A program made the translations under genes and the position numbers. Positions 22,995 to 34,011 of a stretch of 64,000 nt of DNA are shown piece by piece (within the stretch, counting starts at the first letter, position 1; every line of letters starts with the position of its first letter). This DNA comes from Pachyseris speciosa (lineage: Eukaryota > Cnidaria > Anthozoa > Scleractinia > Pachyseridae), in contig JAEMWC010000968.1 in assembly GCA_016490735.1 (NCBI GenBank), forward strand, positions 222,501-286,500, in the 5' to 3' direction. The notes under the pieces are model-generated. The model was given only the letters and a program-made list of their open reading frames with translations, did not search any database and was not told where the DNA came from.

Positions 22995-23291
22995 ATCTAT
23001 TGCATAACCTGCACATTATGCAAAAAGTTATACATCGGCGAAACAGGAAGACGACTAGGTGACCGATTCCGAGAACATCTTCGTGATGTTGAGAAAGATG
23101 ACAAAGACGCATCCAAACCTGTCGCTCGGCATTTTAATCTCCCTAACCATTCCAAACCACACATGTCGATCTCCGGCCTTTCCCTACATCAAGGTACCAC
23201 GGAAAGCCGTAAAAATCTCGAACAAAAACTTATCTTTCAAATTGGCACTCTTAATCCCCACGGTATCAACGAGCGCTTTTCATTCAATTAA
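22995..23291 (+). pseudogene. GIY-YIG endonuclease domain of a Penelope-like element (C-terminal fragment)
   Basis: An open frame of 98 codons ends at TAA 23289-23291, with a stop just before it at 22992. It contains the cysteine pair ITCTLC, the YIG-type motif LYIGETGRRL and the following DRFREHL helix, then FNLPNHS. These are standard landmarks of the Penelope endonuclease, which nicks target DNA for priming. The domain itself reads intact, but the reverse transcriptase is missing. Confidence 0.85.
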
Positions 23292-23377
23292 TTTATTCCT
23301 GTTTTTCACGTTACCATGTTACCACCAATAGCGTAGCTCCATTTTCTGTATATAAACCATACACAACCCACAATTCC

Positions 23378-23425
23378 TCGATTCGCTCCGACGAAGGGCT
23401 AACGCTCGAAACGTCAGCTAATCGA
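23378..23425 (+). ncRNA. Degenerate hammerhead-like motif of a Penelope element
   Basis: Stem I TCGATTCGCT/AGCTAATCGA pairs at 9 of 10 positions. The core reads CCGACGA instead of CTGANGA (the U4 position is C), with an extra A before stem II GGGC/GCTC, then GAAA and CGTC. The architecture is complete, but the U4 change should weaken or abolish cleavage. Confidence 0.6.
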
Positions 23426-23429
23426 ATCC

Positions 23430-23460
<31 letters not shown>

Positions 23461-23492
23461 CGTTGATAAACCAAATTTTCGTGTTTCACTCC

Positions 23493-23538
<46 letters not shown>

Positions 23539-24309
23539 TTCATTTAATGAGAGGGTCAGTTTAACTCAATGAAAGTAACTTAAATGTTTTAGCAGTAGCT
23601 GACAGAATCTCTCCAATGACTTGTAACACTGCAATTACCTTACTGTTTGAGCTTTTTGATAGTTGTTTAATTTGTAAATCAGCAAAACCATCAGTTAGTT
23701 TTATCTCCATTACAGCAATTTCATAAATTTGTGCAACTGAGGATAATTAACGCAGCAAAAATGACTGGTAAATGTCACATTTCATATGTAAAAGAATTCA
23801 TACATGTATACTGATCCTCACTATAAGTTAAAGCCAACTGTGAGGCTCATTTAAAGATATTAATCAAAAATGACTCTTGTTGGTCTTCACTGAAGACTTA
23901 CATGTACAGTACCACTCAGAGATAAGAGGCCAACCCAAACGCAAAACATGTGCATGTTTTTCGTGTTAACGCCGTTCAAAAAGCGCGTTAGAAAACGCAT
24001 TTCTTCTGCGTGTTTTATCTATTGTCATTCATTGCAGTAAATTTTCTTTGTGTGACATTGTTTTGAAAGACAATGACTCGTTGTCTCGCAAATGCCACCG
24101 ACAAGTCATGCAGATTGAAATTTGCATGATGTTCTAAACATTGGAACGAAGCGCATCATATTACAAAGACTTCCACAAGTTGTAGGAGCTTGAGTTGCCT
24201 ACGGTGCAAATTGCTACTTCCTCTGGGTAATGCACATGTACACACCAGCTGGGAAACAACCCTTGTAAAGTCATTTGAAACAATTAATATTCATCGTAAT
24301 GTATATACA

Positions 24310-25070
24310 TGTATAAATTATTTTTGTTTCACTTTTCACTTGTCTCGACTCCATCTTTCTACCAAATTAATACATTCCGACCAAATGGGTTTTGTCAAGA
24401 ATAGAGCTATATATCGGTCAGAATATAAGACTCTTAAGTTATCTAATTGAATAACCAGAGCTTAAAAAAATCTCAGGAATCTTCCTTTTTGTGGACTCTG
24501 AAAAAGCTTTTGACTCTATAGAGAGAAGCTATAATGAAAACTTTTCAACATTGGACCTTTGATAAGAAATTGGTTTTCCGTTCTCTATAATGGTGGCAAA
24601 ACAGAAGTTATGAACGCCGGCTTTATGACAAATAATTATTTTGAAGTTTTGAGAGGCATACATCAGGAGTGCCCTGCCTAAGCCCAGCTTCCCTGTTTAT
24701 CCTAGCAGTGGAGCAACTGGCTTTAAAAATCAGACAAGAACCAAACTGTAGAGGTACAGTCATGTAGTCATCTCCCTAACTCTGAAGACTGAGGTTTAAA
24801 CGATGACTCTATGCTCATACTTGAGGCCCTGTTGGGGAAGGGGGGTGGGGGGCGGTCTTTATGTCCCCCATCTGAATTTCAAACCTTTACGTGTCGCAAT
24901 TTTGGATGGACTGTATGTTCCTGTCAATTTTATAAATTTGGTAAAATATCCACCGCTTGCTTGGATTGGTAGACTACTAAGTAATTTGGGTGATGCCTGG
25001 AAGGCCACATCAAATTATTACTCTGAGAAATATGGAGGCCTTCATTTTCTTCTTAAATGTAACCATAATG
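24310..25070 (+). pseudogene. L1/Tx1-like LINE reverse transcriptase remnant
   Basis: In shifting frames with several stops the sequence reads like the fingers/palm of an L1-type RT. It shows a DQMGFVKNR segment, an FEKAFDSIE-like motif with lesions, a NAGFMTNNY segment and GIHQECP. After an internal deletion the C-terminal part follows (LAWIGRLLSNLGDAWK). Frames 24190-24450 and 24803-25207 are fragments of it. Copy B has the same remnant at 47263-48040, so it predates the duplication. Confidence 0.7.
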
Positions 25071-25460
25071 TTTCAGCAAGTTCAGATAAAAACATGAGCA
25101 AAACTTCGCCAGATAATTTTTTTTCCCTTGTTCAGGCAGCCTACTGTGATAAAAAAAATATATATATATATCAGCCAACAAAATGGAAAAAGAATGTCTT
25201 GGTTTAAATTTAAGCACACTGGTCAATGAAGATGATACCCTGCATAACAGGCGCTTATTTAGCCATAATGTTTCAGCAACTTCAGATAAAAACATGAGCA
25301 AAACTTCGCCAGATATTTTTTTTTCCTTGTTCAGGCAGCCTAGTGTGACAGAAAAAAAAAACACATCAGCCAACAAAACGGGAAAAGAATGTCTTGGATT
25401 AAATTTAAGCACACTGGTCGATAAAAATGATAGCTTGCATAACAAGCGCTTATTTAGCCC
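25062..25460. repeat. Tandem duplication, two units of about 199 bp
   Basis: Each unit begins CATAATGTTTCAGCAA and includes AAAACATGAGCAAAACTTCG and a variable A/T tract. The second unit runs into the TIR of the next element. The 146-residue minus frame (25053-25493) is a translation of this repeat and not a gene. Confidence 0.85.
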
Positions 25461-26595
25461 AGCGCCAAGCAGGAGAGATGGAGCGCGAGACAATTAAAGG
25501 GGAAGAGAAAAAGAAGCACTTGTCACCAGTCTATTGTTCATGCCCTTCCACCCCCTGAAACAACCACAAAATTCGACTGACAGTTACAGTAGTTTTGAAT
25601 TGACCAATGAAACAGCGTTCAATCCTTTGCAGGAAACTTACATGTATCAGTAGATTTCTTGCGCATTTAGTTGTTACAGGAGATTTTTGCGATTTTTGCG
25701 AGCATTGCTGGCAGACAGAATAAGCTTACTGCTACGAGCGGCAGAAAGCAATTACAAGAGTGTATTGTTTATGATAATGAATTTGATGGAAACAGAAGTG
25801 CTTGTACATGAGGTGTTTTAATTTAAGGGTAAAAATTGCCATTGAGTGTGGAAAGTTTGATAATTCAAAGAATTTGCTAAACAACAGCACTGATTGCTGA
25901 GTTTACTCTGCTTTTCTTTTACTCCGCTTTACAAGGTGCCATAAAGAATACTGTGCATAGGATATCGGCCAAGGCGGTCGATCCTAAACCGTTGTGGAGT
26001 ACAACAAAATAGTGCTTGGTGTTGCCTCCTGTCTTTCAATGAGAGTGAAGTCGTCAGCCTATTTAACTTAAAGAAACACTGATCAATCCTTCAGCATGGT
26101 GGTTGTAAGGTGTATGACATTTCTTTCAACTCTTGGACTTGCTCTATAGTTATTGCCAATGAGCAAATGGCTCGAAGATTTTTGAGTAAAACTGGTAAAT
26201 TAAACTTTTAATTTACCAAACCCAGTAGGCAACCAAGCCAACACATCTCTCCTTTCTACCAACGCCACAATACATCTTTTCTTTTCCTTCTTGAGATTTT
26301 CGACAGGAAGAAATCAAGCGCAAGCTTGATAGCTTCGTCGAAAACTCACAGTACACCATGCACCATGTTTGTTATTTGTGGTGTACATCTTTTCTCACAT
26401 CAGTATCACATGGTATGAATTGACCAATCAGCGTTTTCTGATCACCAGACGATCGGTTGGAAGAGCAAATTGAACAATAGACAGGAGACAGGCACTTATT
26501 TTCCTCTTCCTGTCGTCTCATGTTCCGCGCTCGTGTCTCGCGCTTCCATCTCTCCTGCTCAGCGTTTGGCTAAATAAGCGCCTGTTATGCAGGCT
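25431..26595. mobile_element. Long-TIR element, about 1.17 kb, Mutator-like
   Basis: Imperfect TIRs of roughly 110 bp start AGCTTGCATAAC on the left and AGCCTGCATAAC on the reverse complement of the right, both followed by GCGCTTATTTAGCC. The right flank ATGAAGATGA (26596-26605) matches the left flank at 8 of 10 positions here and at 10 of 10 in copy B, a probable 10-bp target duplication. No transposase was seen. Confidence 0.7.
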
Positions 26596-28734
26596 ATGAA
26601 GATGATTGACCTATGTTTACTGCAGTGTGACATTAGAGTTTTAGCTCCTGCAGATGGAAACAAGAACAGCAATTAATGCCAGAGGTCAGTTCAACTGGTG
26701 CTGGGTACCTTGCATTTCTGAGCATTCGGGAAGGAAAACACTTTGAAAGAACCCAAAAAATTACATGTATGAACTGGTCCATAGTAACTTTCCAAGGTAC
26801 TGTATCAGTAAATAGTTTTGATTCAAAGTCTTATATATTCATTTGCATTTTTGTTGTTATCAATGTTATCCTTAGACAAGTAGAAAAACAGTACAGAAGT
26901 AAACTCAGAACGACAGGTTGCTGTTGAAATAGTTTGCCCAGGTTTTGCCATACAGTTCTTAGGCAATGTAAGTTATAAAAGACAGTGGTACATGTTTGGA
27001 TGTGCCGCATAAATTATTGAGTAACAATGGCACTTGGAAAGTTTGGAGAGCACTCATAGAGGTAGAGTTGCTCTCGCCAAAGTCTTGTGCTTCCCTCATG
27101 CTCTCCAAACATTCTATGTGTACGATAACTTGATATACTGTATGCAAACTAACGCATGAACCAATAATTATTGTTAAATGTAGTCTTACATGCTTCAAAC
27201 ATCAGCCTGATGATGAATGAATTTTTCTTAGAGAATTGCTCCTTGACATTGGAACATTGCTTGCTGTACAAATACTATCACTGAATACAAGAAAGTTTTA
27301 TGCACACAGTAAAGAGTTATAGCTATTGTATGATATAGGCATGACCAGTATAATGTACATCTTTATGATAACAAACATGAAGACATTAGCCCAAAGTATC
27401 CAGTGAAACTTTCAAAAAAATCAAACTGCTGAACAAGTAAAATACCTAAACCTATGTGTATAGAGTCCAATGGACTGAATGGAATGTCTTGAGTAATGGC
27501 TGACCTAGTTTGTGGTGGAAATTAATTTTATATATGTTTGCTCTAAACGTGACTACAGATATACAGTAGTCCAAGAAAATCAATTTTTTGAAGGATCATT
27601 GCCTCAAGATTCAAAGTTGCTTTTTTATAATTACATGTTGCTAGTCACAGCTGATCACGAAGAAGAAACTAAACAAAAAAAGATATTACCAAAGGGCAAC
27701 TGGAATTTAATTTTTTAATTACAATGGTACACTGTAAGACTCTGAATGGTGAATTTAAAACAAAATGGTCCTCTTTGTAATTTATATTGTCCACTCAAAC
27801 AGAGGTGTAATCTTAGAATAATTTATCTGTGAGTGTTGCTACCTGGGTACCAGATTCTAATAAAACTCCCTCAGAGATAAATGAAAGTTCCACTTTGGTA
27901 ATAATGTGTTGTTTCCTCCAAAATTTTCCACAGTTTTTCACCCCAGTAGGTAATATGGGCAAAATCAGCTTTTTGCTAATTGTTAAAAACTGCATGATGT
28001 AACTTGTCTGTAACTTGGTCATGATCGGAGTACTACATATAGGATATAGCTTAAATTAAGACTAGTACAAAATTACGGTTTCCAACACTTTTGCATTGTA
28101 TTATATAATTGAACAGGAAGAAATTAAAAGCTTGCAGCTTTATCGAATATTTCATTGGTTTAAAATTTATTTAAAAATTGTATAAAGTATATTATTTTTT
28201 ACTAAATCACTAATCTCATCACAATGTAAAACTCTGCTTGATTGCGATCTGTACTTTGTTTATCTTATACACGAAGCATACATGAAGCTTCTTTTTGTAA
28301 ACTGTATGACTGCTTGCTCTCCATTTACAAGGATACATTTTCAAAGGTGAACAAAAAGGTATGCAGTAAGGAGGTGCCTCCTACTAAAGGACACTCCATA
28401 CTCAAGAAATACTCAAGAATACTTCCGCAAATTTTCAAGGCATATCAACGTCAATTTCAGTTAAATCCCATTCCAAACATTTGAGTTGGTAGAATACAAA
28501 TATTCTTAATGGTGTACTTGTACAACTCGATCTATACAGTCAATCATACAGTCATGTAATGGCAGTGCCACTGATGAGTCAGCCATACGCATAACTATTA
28601 CAGTGTATGCTTATTTGTGTCGCTGGTTTTGCACCCCCGGCAAGAAGTAATCATTAACCAGGTAATGATCCACTGTAAAACCACAACTCAGACACTTTCA
28701 CTGAGGTATGAGAATAATTATTATTTTCAGATGG
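26596..28734. other. No recognised gene in copy A
   Basis: About 2.1 kb shared with copy B. It has a short palindromic stretch at 27045-27112 (GGAGAGCACTC and its mirror). Frames such as 28242-28484 (80 residues) are not conserved as a frame in copy B and match nothing I know. Confidence 0.4.
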
Positions 28735-28905
28735 GTGAATTCACATACTACATATCTATAAGTGCTTCAACAGTTGATTTAACTAATGGTTTTCACTAGA
28801 ATAATATTACTACTTTCAGTTTATACGTGAATAATTCACGTCCTACATACTGTATCTATAAGTGCTTCAGCAGAATTGATTTCACGAATGGTTTTCAGAA
28901 ATGAC
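28735..28905. repeat. VNTR, two units in copy A
   Basis: The unit carries CTATAAGTGCTTCA, CAG(A)TTGATTT and AATGGTTTTCA. There are two units here and three in copy B (51888-52147), so the array changed length after duplication. Confidence 0.75.
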
Positions 28906-30363
28906 GGAAGCATGGTTAATTTTCACCAGTGCTCCCCTTTCTGCTTGTTTGAATATTTTCCAAACCACAAAAAAAAAATTAATACATGTAAGGTATTTGG
29001 TTTGTGTGCTCTTGGAATTGAAAGGTACATGTATGAAGACAACTGATGACATTCCAAAGCATAATTTAATATGAGCTTAATTCAAAGTGGAAACACAACA
29101 ACTTTAACCTTCTAAAGACAAAAGCACAAGACTGAGTACTAAAAGTTTGTGTACAGCTGTGCAAAGAGTATTCTGATTGACAGCTAGGGTACTAGTTAAA
29201 CCTACTTTAAATCTTACCACATTCGCCACTAACCTGTAATACGCAAAGGCTAAAATTAATGCAGCTTACCTCGTTTATTTTTTGTTCATCTTGCCAGTGA
29301 GTGAAGCCAGTCCACAATGGGATGCAAAGCTTTATAATCAACCAATCCCCAAGTTACCACAATCACTCGATCAACAAAGTGTCACACAAGAGGAGACTAA
29401 ACCCTTATGGACAACACCGCTGATTAAGTCGTTTCCAGGTCTCAGCTAACCCGCGATCATGCTCACGAGCAGAAAAAAGCTGTGCGACGACAGAGAGGGC
29501 CACAGGCTCCTCGTTTTCATTTATCGGAATAGCTTTAATGTGTCTCTACTGTCTTTAAATTTAAGTATTTGTTCCCGATGTATTTTGGCCCAAATGCCAA
29601 ACTGTAGAGGTCCTCAAATGATCCCAGGACCACAAATGATCCCCAAATTGGACCGCAACTGATCCCGAGAAAAAAATAAGGAATGGCATGGATTGATATA
29701 AAAATTTACACACATAAGAAAAGTTGAAATATTCCATAGTTGTTGTTGTTGTTGTTGTTTGTGGAAAATCTGTGACGTTCTGCTGAGTAAAAAAAAAACC
29801 TTTTTAAGGGTCAAAGATTTTGTTGATTTCAGGACCTTTTGCATAGCAGAATAATTGATTATGTGAAGATGTACTTGTTGTGATCATGGACTGGGAGTTT
29901 CGTTTGATGTCATCTGTTTATTGTGTTGAATATTCTAGAACGTTCAAGGACATGCTTAATTGGATTTCCATTGCTATCCGGTATATGAAGGCCTCTCCCA
30001 ATTGTGCTCGGAAACTCAGACTTTTGAGCAACTTTTGGCTTTTCAAGTAGCTTTTTACGGTTTTAGCAAACTCGAACATGTTTTGCCTTTCTGAGCAACT
30101 CTTGAGCAAATATAGCACACATCAAGCACGAAATAGTGAATAATTTGCGAACTCCATTTTTGGGAATTTATTGAATGTTTATCAACTTTTTGAACAAATA
30201 ACCTGTCACGTGATAACGTATCACGGGACTATTGCGATCCTTGTCAGAAGCGAATGATTCGATGTTGTCCTAGTCTAATATTATAACGGATAACCAGCCT
30301 CTGGAGAAACAGTTTTTAGTCTTCTAACCAATGCATTTGGCTCGCAGTAAGAGTCTGTCCTTC
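28906..30363. other. No recognised gene; dispersed-repeat fragments
   Basis: Repeated AATGATCCC words lie near 29610-29660 and a (TTG)n tract near 29740. A 50-codon open stretch at 29293-29448 matches no family I know. Missing 3' exons of the alpha-kinase remnant would lie here on the minus strand, but I could not identify them. Confidence 0.35.
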
Positions 30364-30365
30364 AA

Positions 30366-31407
30366 GATTACCTTGTATACAGTCAACCAACGTCATCTTC
30401 TGCTCTGACAAGACGTAGTTGATGTGCACGAGGTACTGCTCTTTGGCGTAGACCTCATCACAAGCTTCCTCGGGTGACGGCAGGCAAGTACCGTCGTTGT
30501 TGACAAATATCACCAGGTACAAACTCTTCCACGGTTACAGGGAGATCATCCGCAACAAAGTAAAATACTTTTCCATACTGGAAGGAATCCCCGAAATTTC
30601 AAGGCACTCTCATAGTAAATCTTTCAATTATGTTTCTTGCTACCGCGTGCATTTGTACTTGTTTGCGAGTATGGTCTTCCACTGTCGATATTAAGATGTC
30701 TGTGCTGGTTTGAATGGACATGACCTTGTATTTCTTAACTACCCATTCACCGGAGAACTGAGATCGGCTGTCGCTGCATGTTGCTTTAAAAGCATTCCTC
30801 AAAGCCCCGCTCGAGAAAGATTCCTCTTCTATTTTCAAATCAATTTTATTGGAAGACCGTCATTCCACTTGCTTTGTTCAATATGCAAAAATTTGAAGAC
30901 GTAAATTAATAGTAAATTTTTTTAGGGACTTTACTAATTTTCAAGCCTTTAATAAGTGTGCAATAGATAATGATTTCGGAAAAACTGTACTGCTTGGAAG
31001 ATTCCCTCGTTTAGCGCGTGATGGCGAAACTGGGGCGGGTTTCGTAGCGCGGTCAGTAGGCTTCTTCAATCTTCCCACTTCTTGAGGAGTAAAGATGCGG
31101 TCGGCATTTTCTTCAGGTGGAAGAAAGCGAATAAAGTATACTTTACTACCCTTAATCTGCTCAAATTTTCTTTAATGTTTGCAACGGAAGCTTCTTCATA
31201 GCCTTCAAACTGTACAAAGTCTCTCGTATCCAGTGGCGCATACTTTTTCAATCTAACCGATAATGGAGACGACATCCTCTGCACAAGGACGTCGTTTGGA
31301 ACTTTTATACCTGCCTTCTTACTTTCTCTCCCCGCGTTACGCTCCATCCCAACTCCTTTCTCGAAATCTTCCCACGATTCCTTTTCTGAAGGTTTCCTCC
31401 TTTTCAT
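30366..31407 (-). pseudogene. Alpha-kinase (atypical kinase) pseudogene, copy A
   Basis: Read leftwards, an N-terminal region (VRLKKYAPLD, FVQFEGYEEAS) is followed by the start of an alpha-kinase-like catalytic domain. This has the glycine/alanine loop SSGALRNAFKA, the lysine motif GEWVVKKYK, a FQYGKVFYF strand, then FVNNDG and MTLVDCIQG, ending at donor GTAATC (30371). Lesions are a TGA after TMRVP, a frameshift before FVNNDG, and a deletion of about 85 bp near 31170 private to this copy. Alpha-kinases (eEF2K, vwkA, myosin-heavy-chain kinases) lack the classical kinase fold signatures. The zinc-binding C-terminal part was not found. It cannot make a full kinase. Confidence 0.7.
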
Positions 31408-31539
31408 GGCTTGAACTTGATTTACAAATAGGACAAAATGAAAACAACAACAAACACTACCCTTGACTTACCCTTCGCTTTGAGCGCCACAACTACGTCT
31501 GACAACTACGGGTCTTCACCATTTCTCTATTTCTCAAGT

Positions 31540-31695
31540 TAAACTCTATTTTAGTATTTTAGTCATTAGACATTTTAATTATTATATTTTATGTATAGTA
31601 TAATGAGGGGCACTAGTTTATCAGTTTTAACTGTTAAGTGTTTTTACCCTCATTAAATAAAGTTATCATCATCATCATCATCATCATCATCACAA
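31540..31695 (+). repeat. Retroelement-like 3' tail with (ATC)n
   Basis: TTAAATAAAGTTATC runs into about nine ATC triplets, followed by (TTG)n at 31742-31790. Copy C has the same order (40309-40340). Copy B has lost 249 bp covering both arrays. Confidence 0.6.
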
Positions 31696-32013
31696 TCAGT
31701 CCCAGTTCTTACCGCGTGGAGTGATGATGCTGGGCCGTTCGCATTTTTGTTATTGTTGTTGTTTTTGTTGTTGTTGTTGTTGTTGTTGTTGTACCAGTGA
31801 TAACGCTGGTCCCTTCGAGTTTTTTTTTCTTAAAGATGATTTGTATATTGTGACCACTAAGTTGGATATTTTTGTTTTTATATCTAAACTACTTAATCTG
31901 ACTTTGACAAAGCAACCTAAAATCACAAATAAAATGTAAATTTAAAATAAGTATTGCAAAAAAAATTATTTTAAGTTTTGTAGTAGGAAATAACGCCGAG
32001 TTTTGAATTCTAT

Positions 32014-32192
32014 AGAAATGGTTTGGAAATACATGAGACAAGAAATATAAGTAATACAAACCGACGTTTCGGTGCATATCGCGCTATTCAACTTAGCCTT
32101 TTCACAAATCGCTTTTTATCAAAAATCATGTAACCTTGATAATGGCGCGAGATGTACCGAAACGTCGGTTTCTATCACTTATATTTCTTGTC
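32014..32192. mobile_element. 179-bp insertion with inverted arms and hammerhead-like boxes, 13-bp target duplication
   Basis: TTTTGAATT(C/T)TAT flanks both sides (32001-32013, 32193-32205). The uninterrupted site is visible in copy C at 40625-40637. Arms of about 55 bp (32035-32091 and 32140-32192) are inverted, each containing CCGAAACGTCGG. That string includes the GAAAC-GTC half of a hammerhead, but the CTGANGA box is decayed. A 13-bp duplication suggests retroposition, plausibly of a Penelope-derived transcript. Confidence 0.7.
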
Positions 32193-32822
32193 TTTTGAAT
32201 TTTATGCCAAAAAAAAAGACATGATAACGGTGGGCCACCATACATAACATTGTGCTAATGCAGAATTTGCAAGAACACACGAATTTTATAAAATTATTGC
32301 GCACTTTATTTCTTGGAAACGTAAACTCAAGTTTACACATGTCTGAAAGTCAAATGAATTTGTCCTCAGTACGGCCTTTAGCAGAGTTAACGAGCCTGCT
32401 GTAGATGGCGACACATTTCAAGTAGCGTCCATACTATTTCAGTATGGGGAAAGTGCAAAATTGACAATGGGTTCATCGGTCAACCAAGATCCAGGTTGAA
32501 AATCAAACACTACTTCTGAAAGATCATAGAAAACTGTACGAGAGTCTTAATTAATTAGCTTTGCCGATGGTACCTACGCATGGTCAAAGATGGCGGCATC
32601 TTGAACAAGGACTATTTAAAGTGGTTTGGTTGATATAAAATCAAAGATATCAAAAGTATCAGAAATTTTTCTTGTTGCCACTTTGATATATTTATAGTTA
32701 TATCAACCACACCACTTTACAAGTCAAGTGTCACGTATCTTCGTTGAAATTCCTTGAACTTTCCATTTGAAATTTAATTTGGAAAGGCCTATTTAAAGAC
32801 GTTATAATCAGTTATTTGCTTA

Positions 32823-33383
32823 CCGTATTTTCTCGATTAAAAGCCGGACCCCGATAACAGGCCGGCCTCTTATAAACGCCAGGTCAAAACTGCTAATTTC
32901 TAAATAAACGTTAGGGGCGTTTGAACGAGGTCCCGGCGTTTGCTCGAGGTCCCCATTTGCGGTATGTGAAAATAATATCTTGAATATCACTGTCCGCGTT
33001 CGTGTTGTATCACTGACGCACTTTCTTTCTATTTTATAGTACTCTCTATATTTGGATCCCTCTAGCGTTTGTTTGTTTGTTTTCATGAGTCGTCCTCTCT
33101 GGGAGGAAATCGCGCATTGAACAGTAATAGGGAAGAATGTTGGCGCAGTGGTGAAAGCACTCGCCTTCCACCAATGTGTCCCGGGTTTGATTCCCGGACT
33201 GGGTGTCATATGTGGGCTGAGTTTGTTGGTTCTCTACTCTGCTCCGAGAGGTTTTTCTAGGGGTACTCCGGTTTTCCCCTCTCCTCAAAAACCAACATTT
33301 GGTTTAATTTGATTTAATTTGATTTAATTTGAGATTTGTAATTAGTAGGCGAAGGGCCACCTGGTGGAAGTACTACTAATAAA

Positions 33384-33427
<44 letters not shown>

Positions 33428-33562
33428 TGAAGGTCACCTTTCTTGCACTCCATTATTTAAAAAGCCGGACCCCTGTTAACGTCGTTTTCAAATAAAACCT
33501 GCGACCAAATCGCCGATTTTTTTAAATAAACGCCAAGGGCGTTTATCGAGTAAACACGATAG
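32823..33562. mobile_element. TIR element with TA flanks, interrupted by a SINE
   Basis: The left end reads CCGTATTTTCTCGATTAAA; the right end mirrors it loosely (TCGTGTTTACTCGATAAACG on reverse complement). TA lies outside both. Internal sequence repeats GGCGTTT/AAACGCC words. The ends resemble those of the 8675-9504 element. A SINE lies inside. Confidence 0.5.
33132..33430 (+). mobile_element. tRNA-derived SINE with ATT tail, copy A
   Basis: A-box TGGCGCAGTGGTGAAAGC and B-box GGTTTGATTCCCGG are followed by a body with TGGGCTGAGTTTGTTGG and GGGGTACTCCGGTTTTCCCC. The end is formed of GATTTAATTT repeats and a (TTA)n tail at 33383-33427. The same family is seen in reverse at 21367-21505. Confidence 0.85.
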
Positions 33563-33820
33563 TAAGGTTGAGTGGAAACATGACCTGTTAGAATTACAAA
33601 CAACCAAAATAGTTTACTTACTTTCATAATCTAATGCGACGTTTAGTAAACATAAAAGGTTATCTTTCATTAAAGGGACTAATGATTGGTAAATATTCTA
33701 TAAAATGCTAGATAGTTTTATGGTCACATAAGTTCTTCATTACGTAAAGCGCGTAAACAGTGAAAAAAAAATGACTGTACTGAGTGAGATTTATTAACAC
33801 CGTGCTCGCTCATTTATTCA

Positions 33821-33940
33821 TTTATTCATCTATCCATCCATCCATCCATCCATCCATCCATCTACCCATCCGTCCGTCCGACCGTTCGTGCGTTCGTTCG
33901 TATCTTTGCCTATTTATTTATTTATTTATTTAATTGTTTG
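33821..33940. repeat. Compound tetranucleotide microsatellite
   Basis: Runs of CATC, CGTC, GTTC and TTTA tetranucleotides. Copy B has a longer CCGT-rich version at 57033-57135. Confidence 0.9.
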
Positions 33941-34011
33941 TTATCTGTACAATAGACTTCATTACGGCCCCAGTCATGTATCTCAAGAATAAAGAAAAAA
34001 CCAACTCGGAT

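Larger units (their letters stand above)
22989..23545 (+). mobile_element. 5'-truncated Penelope-like element insertion (copy A only)
   Basis: The segment replaces about 70 bp that copy B still has near 46428-46493. It contains the end of a Penelope GIY-YIG endonuclease, then a 3' UTR with a hammerhead-like motif. Penelope elements encode a reverse transcriptase plus C-terminal GIY-YIG nuclease and commonly carry hammerheads. Insertion with loss of target sequence after the A/B split is the simplest reading. Confidence 0.75.
21298..34011. repeat. Segmental duplication, copy A (12.7 kb)
   Basis: Homology with 44726-57246 begins at CAAGGTTGAACTG and ends at CAACTCGGAT, in direct orientation. 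By eye the copies differ at a few per cent of bases plus discrete indels. Private to A: the Penelope insertion near 22989-23545 and a deletion of about 85 bp in the alpha-kinase remnant near 31170. The unit contains SINE, LINE and MITE pieces and the alpha-kinase pseudogene. Confidence 0.9.

Noticed and set aside
25053..25493. 146-residue minus-strand protein
   Set aside because: Internally duplicated because the DNA is a tandem pair; no conserved domain and indels between copies A and B alter it.
28242..28484. 80-residue plus-strand gene in copy A
   Set aside because: Copy B has small indels that break the frame, so there is no sign of selection.
32035..32192. Two functional hammerhead ribozymes in inverted orientation
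   Set aside because: Only the GAAAC-GTC half is intact in each arm; the CTGANGA box is not present as such, so it is reported only as hammerhead-like.
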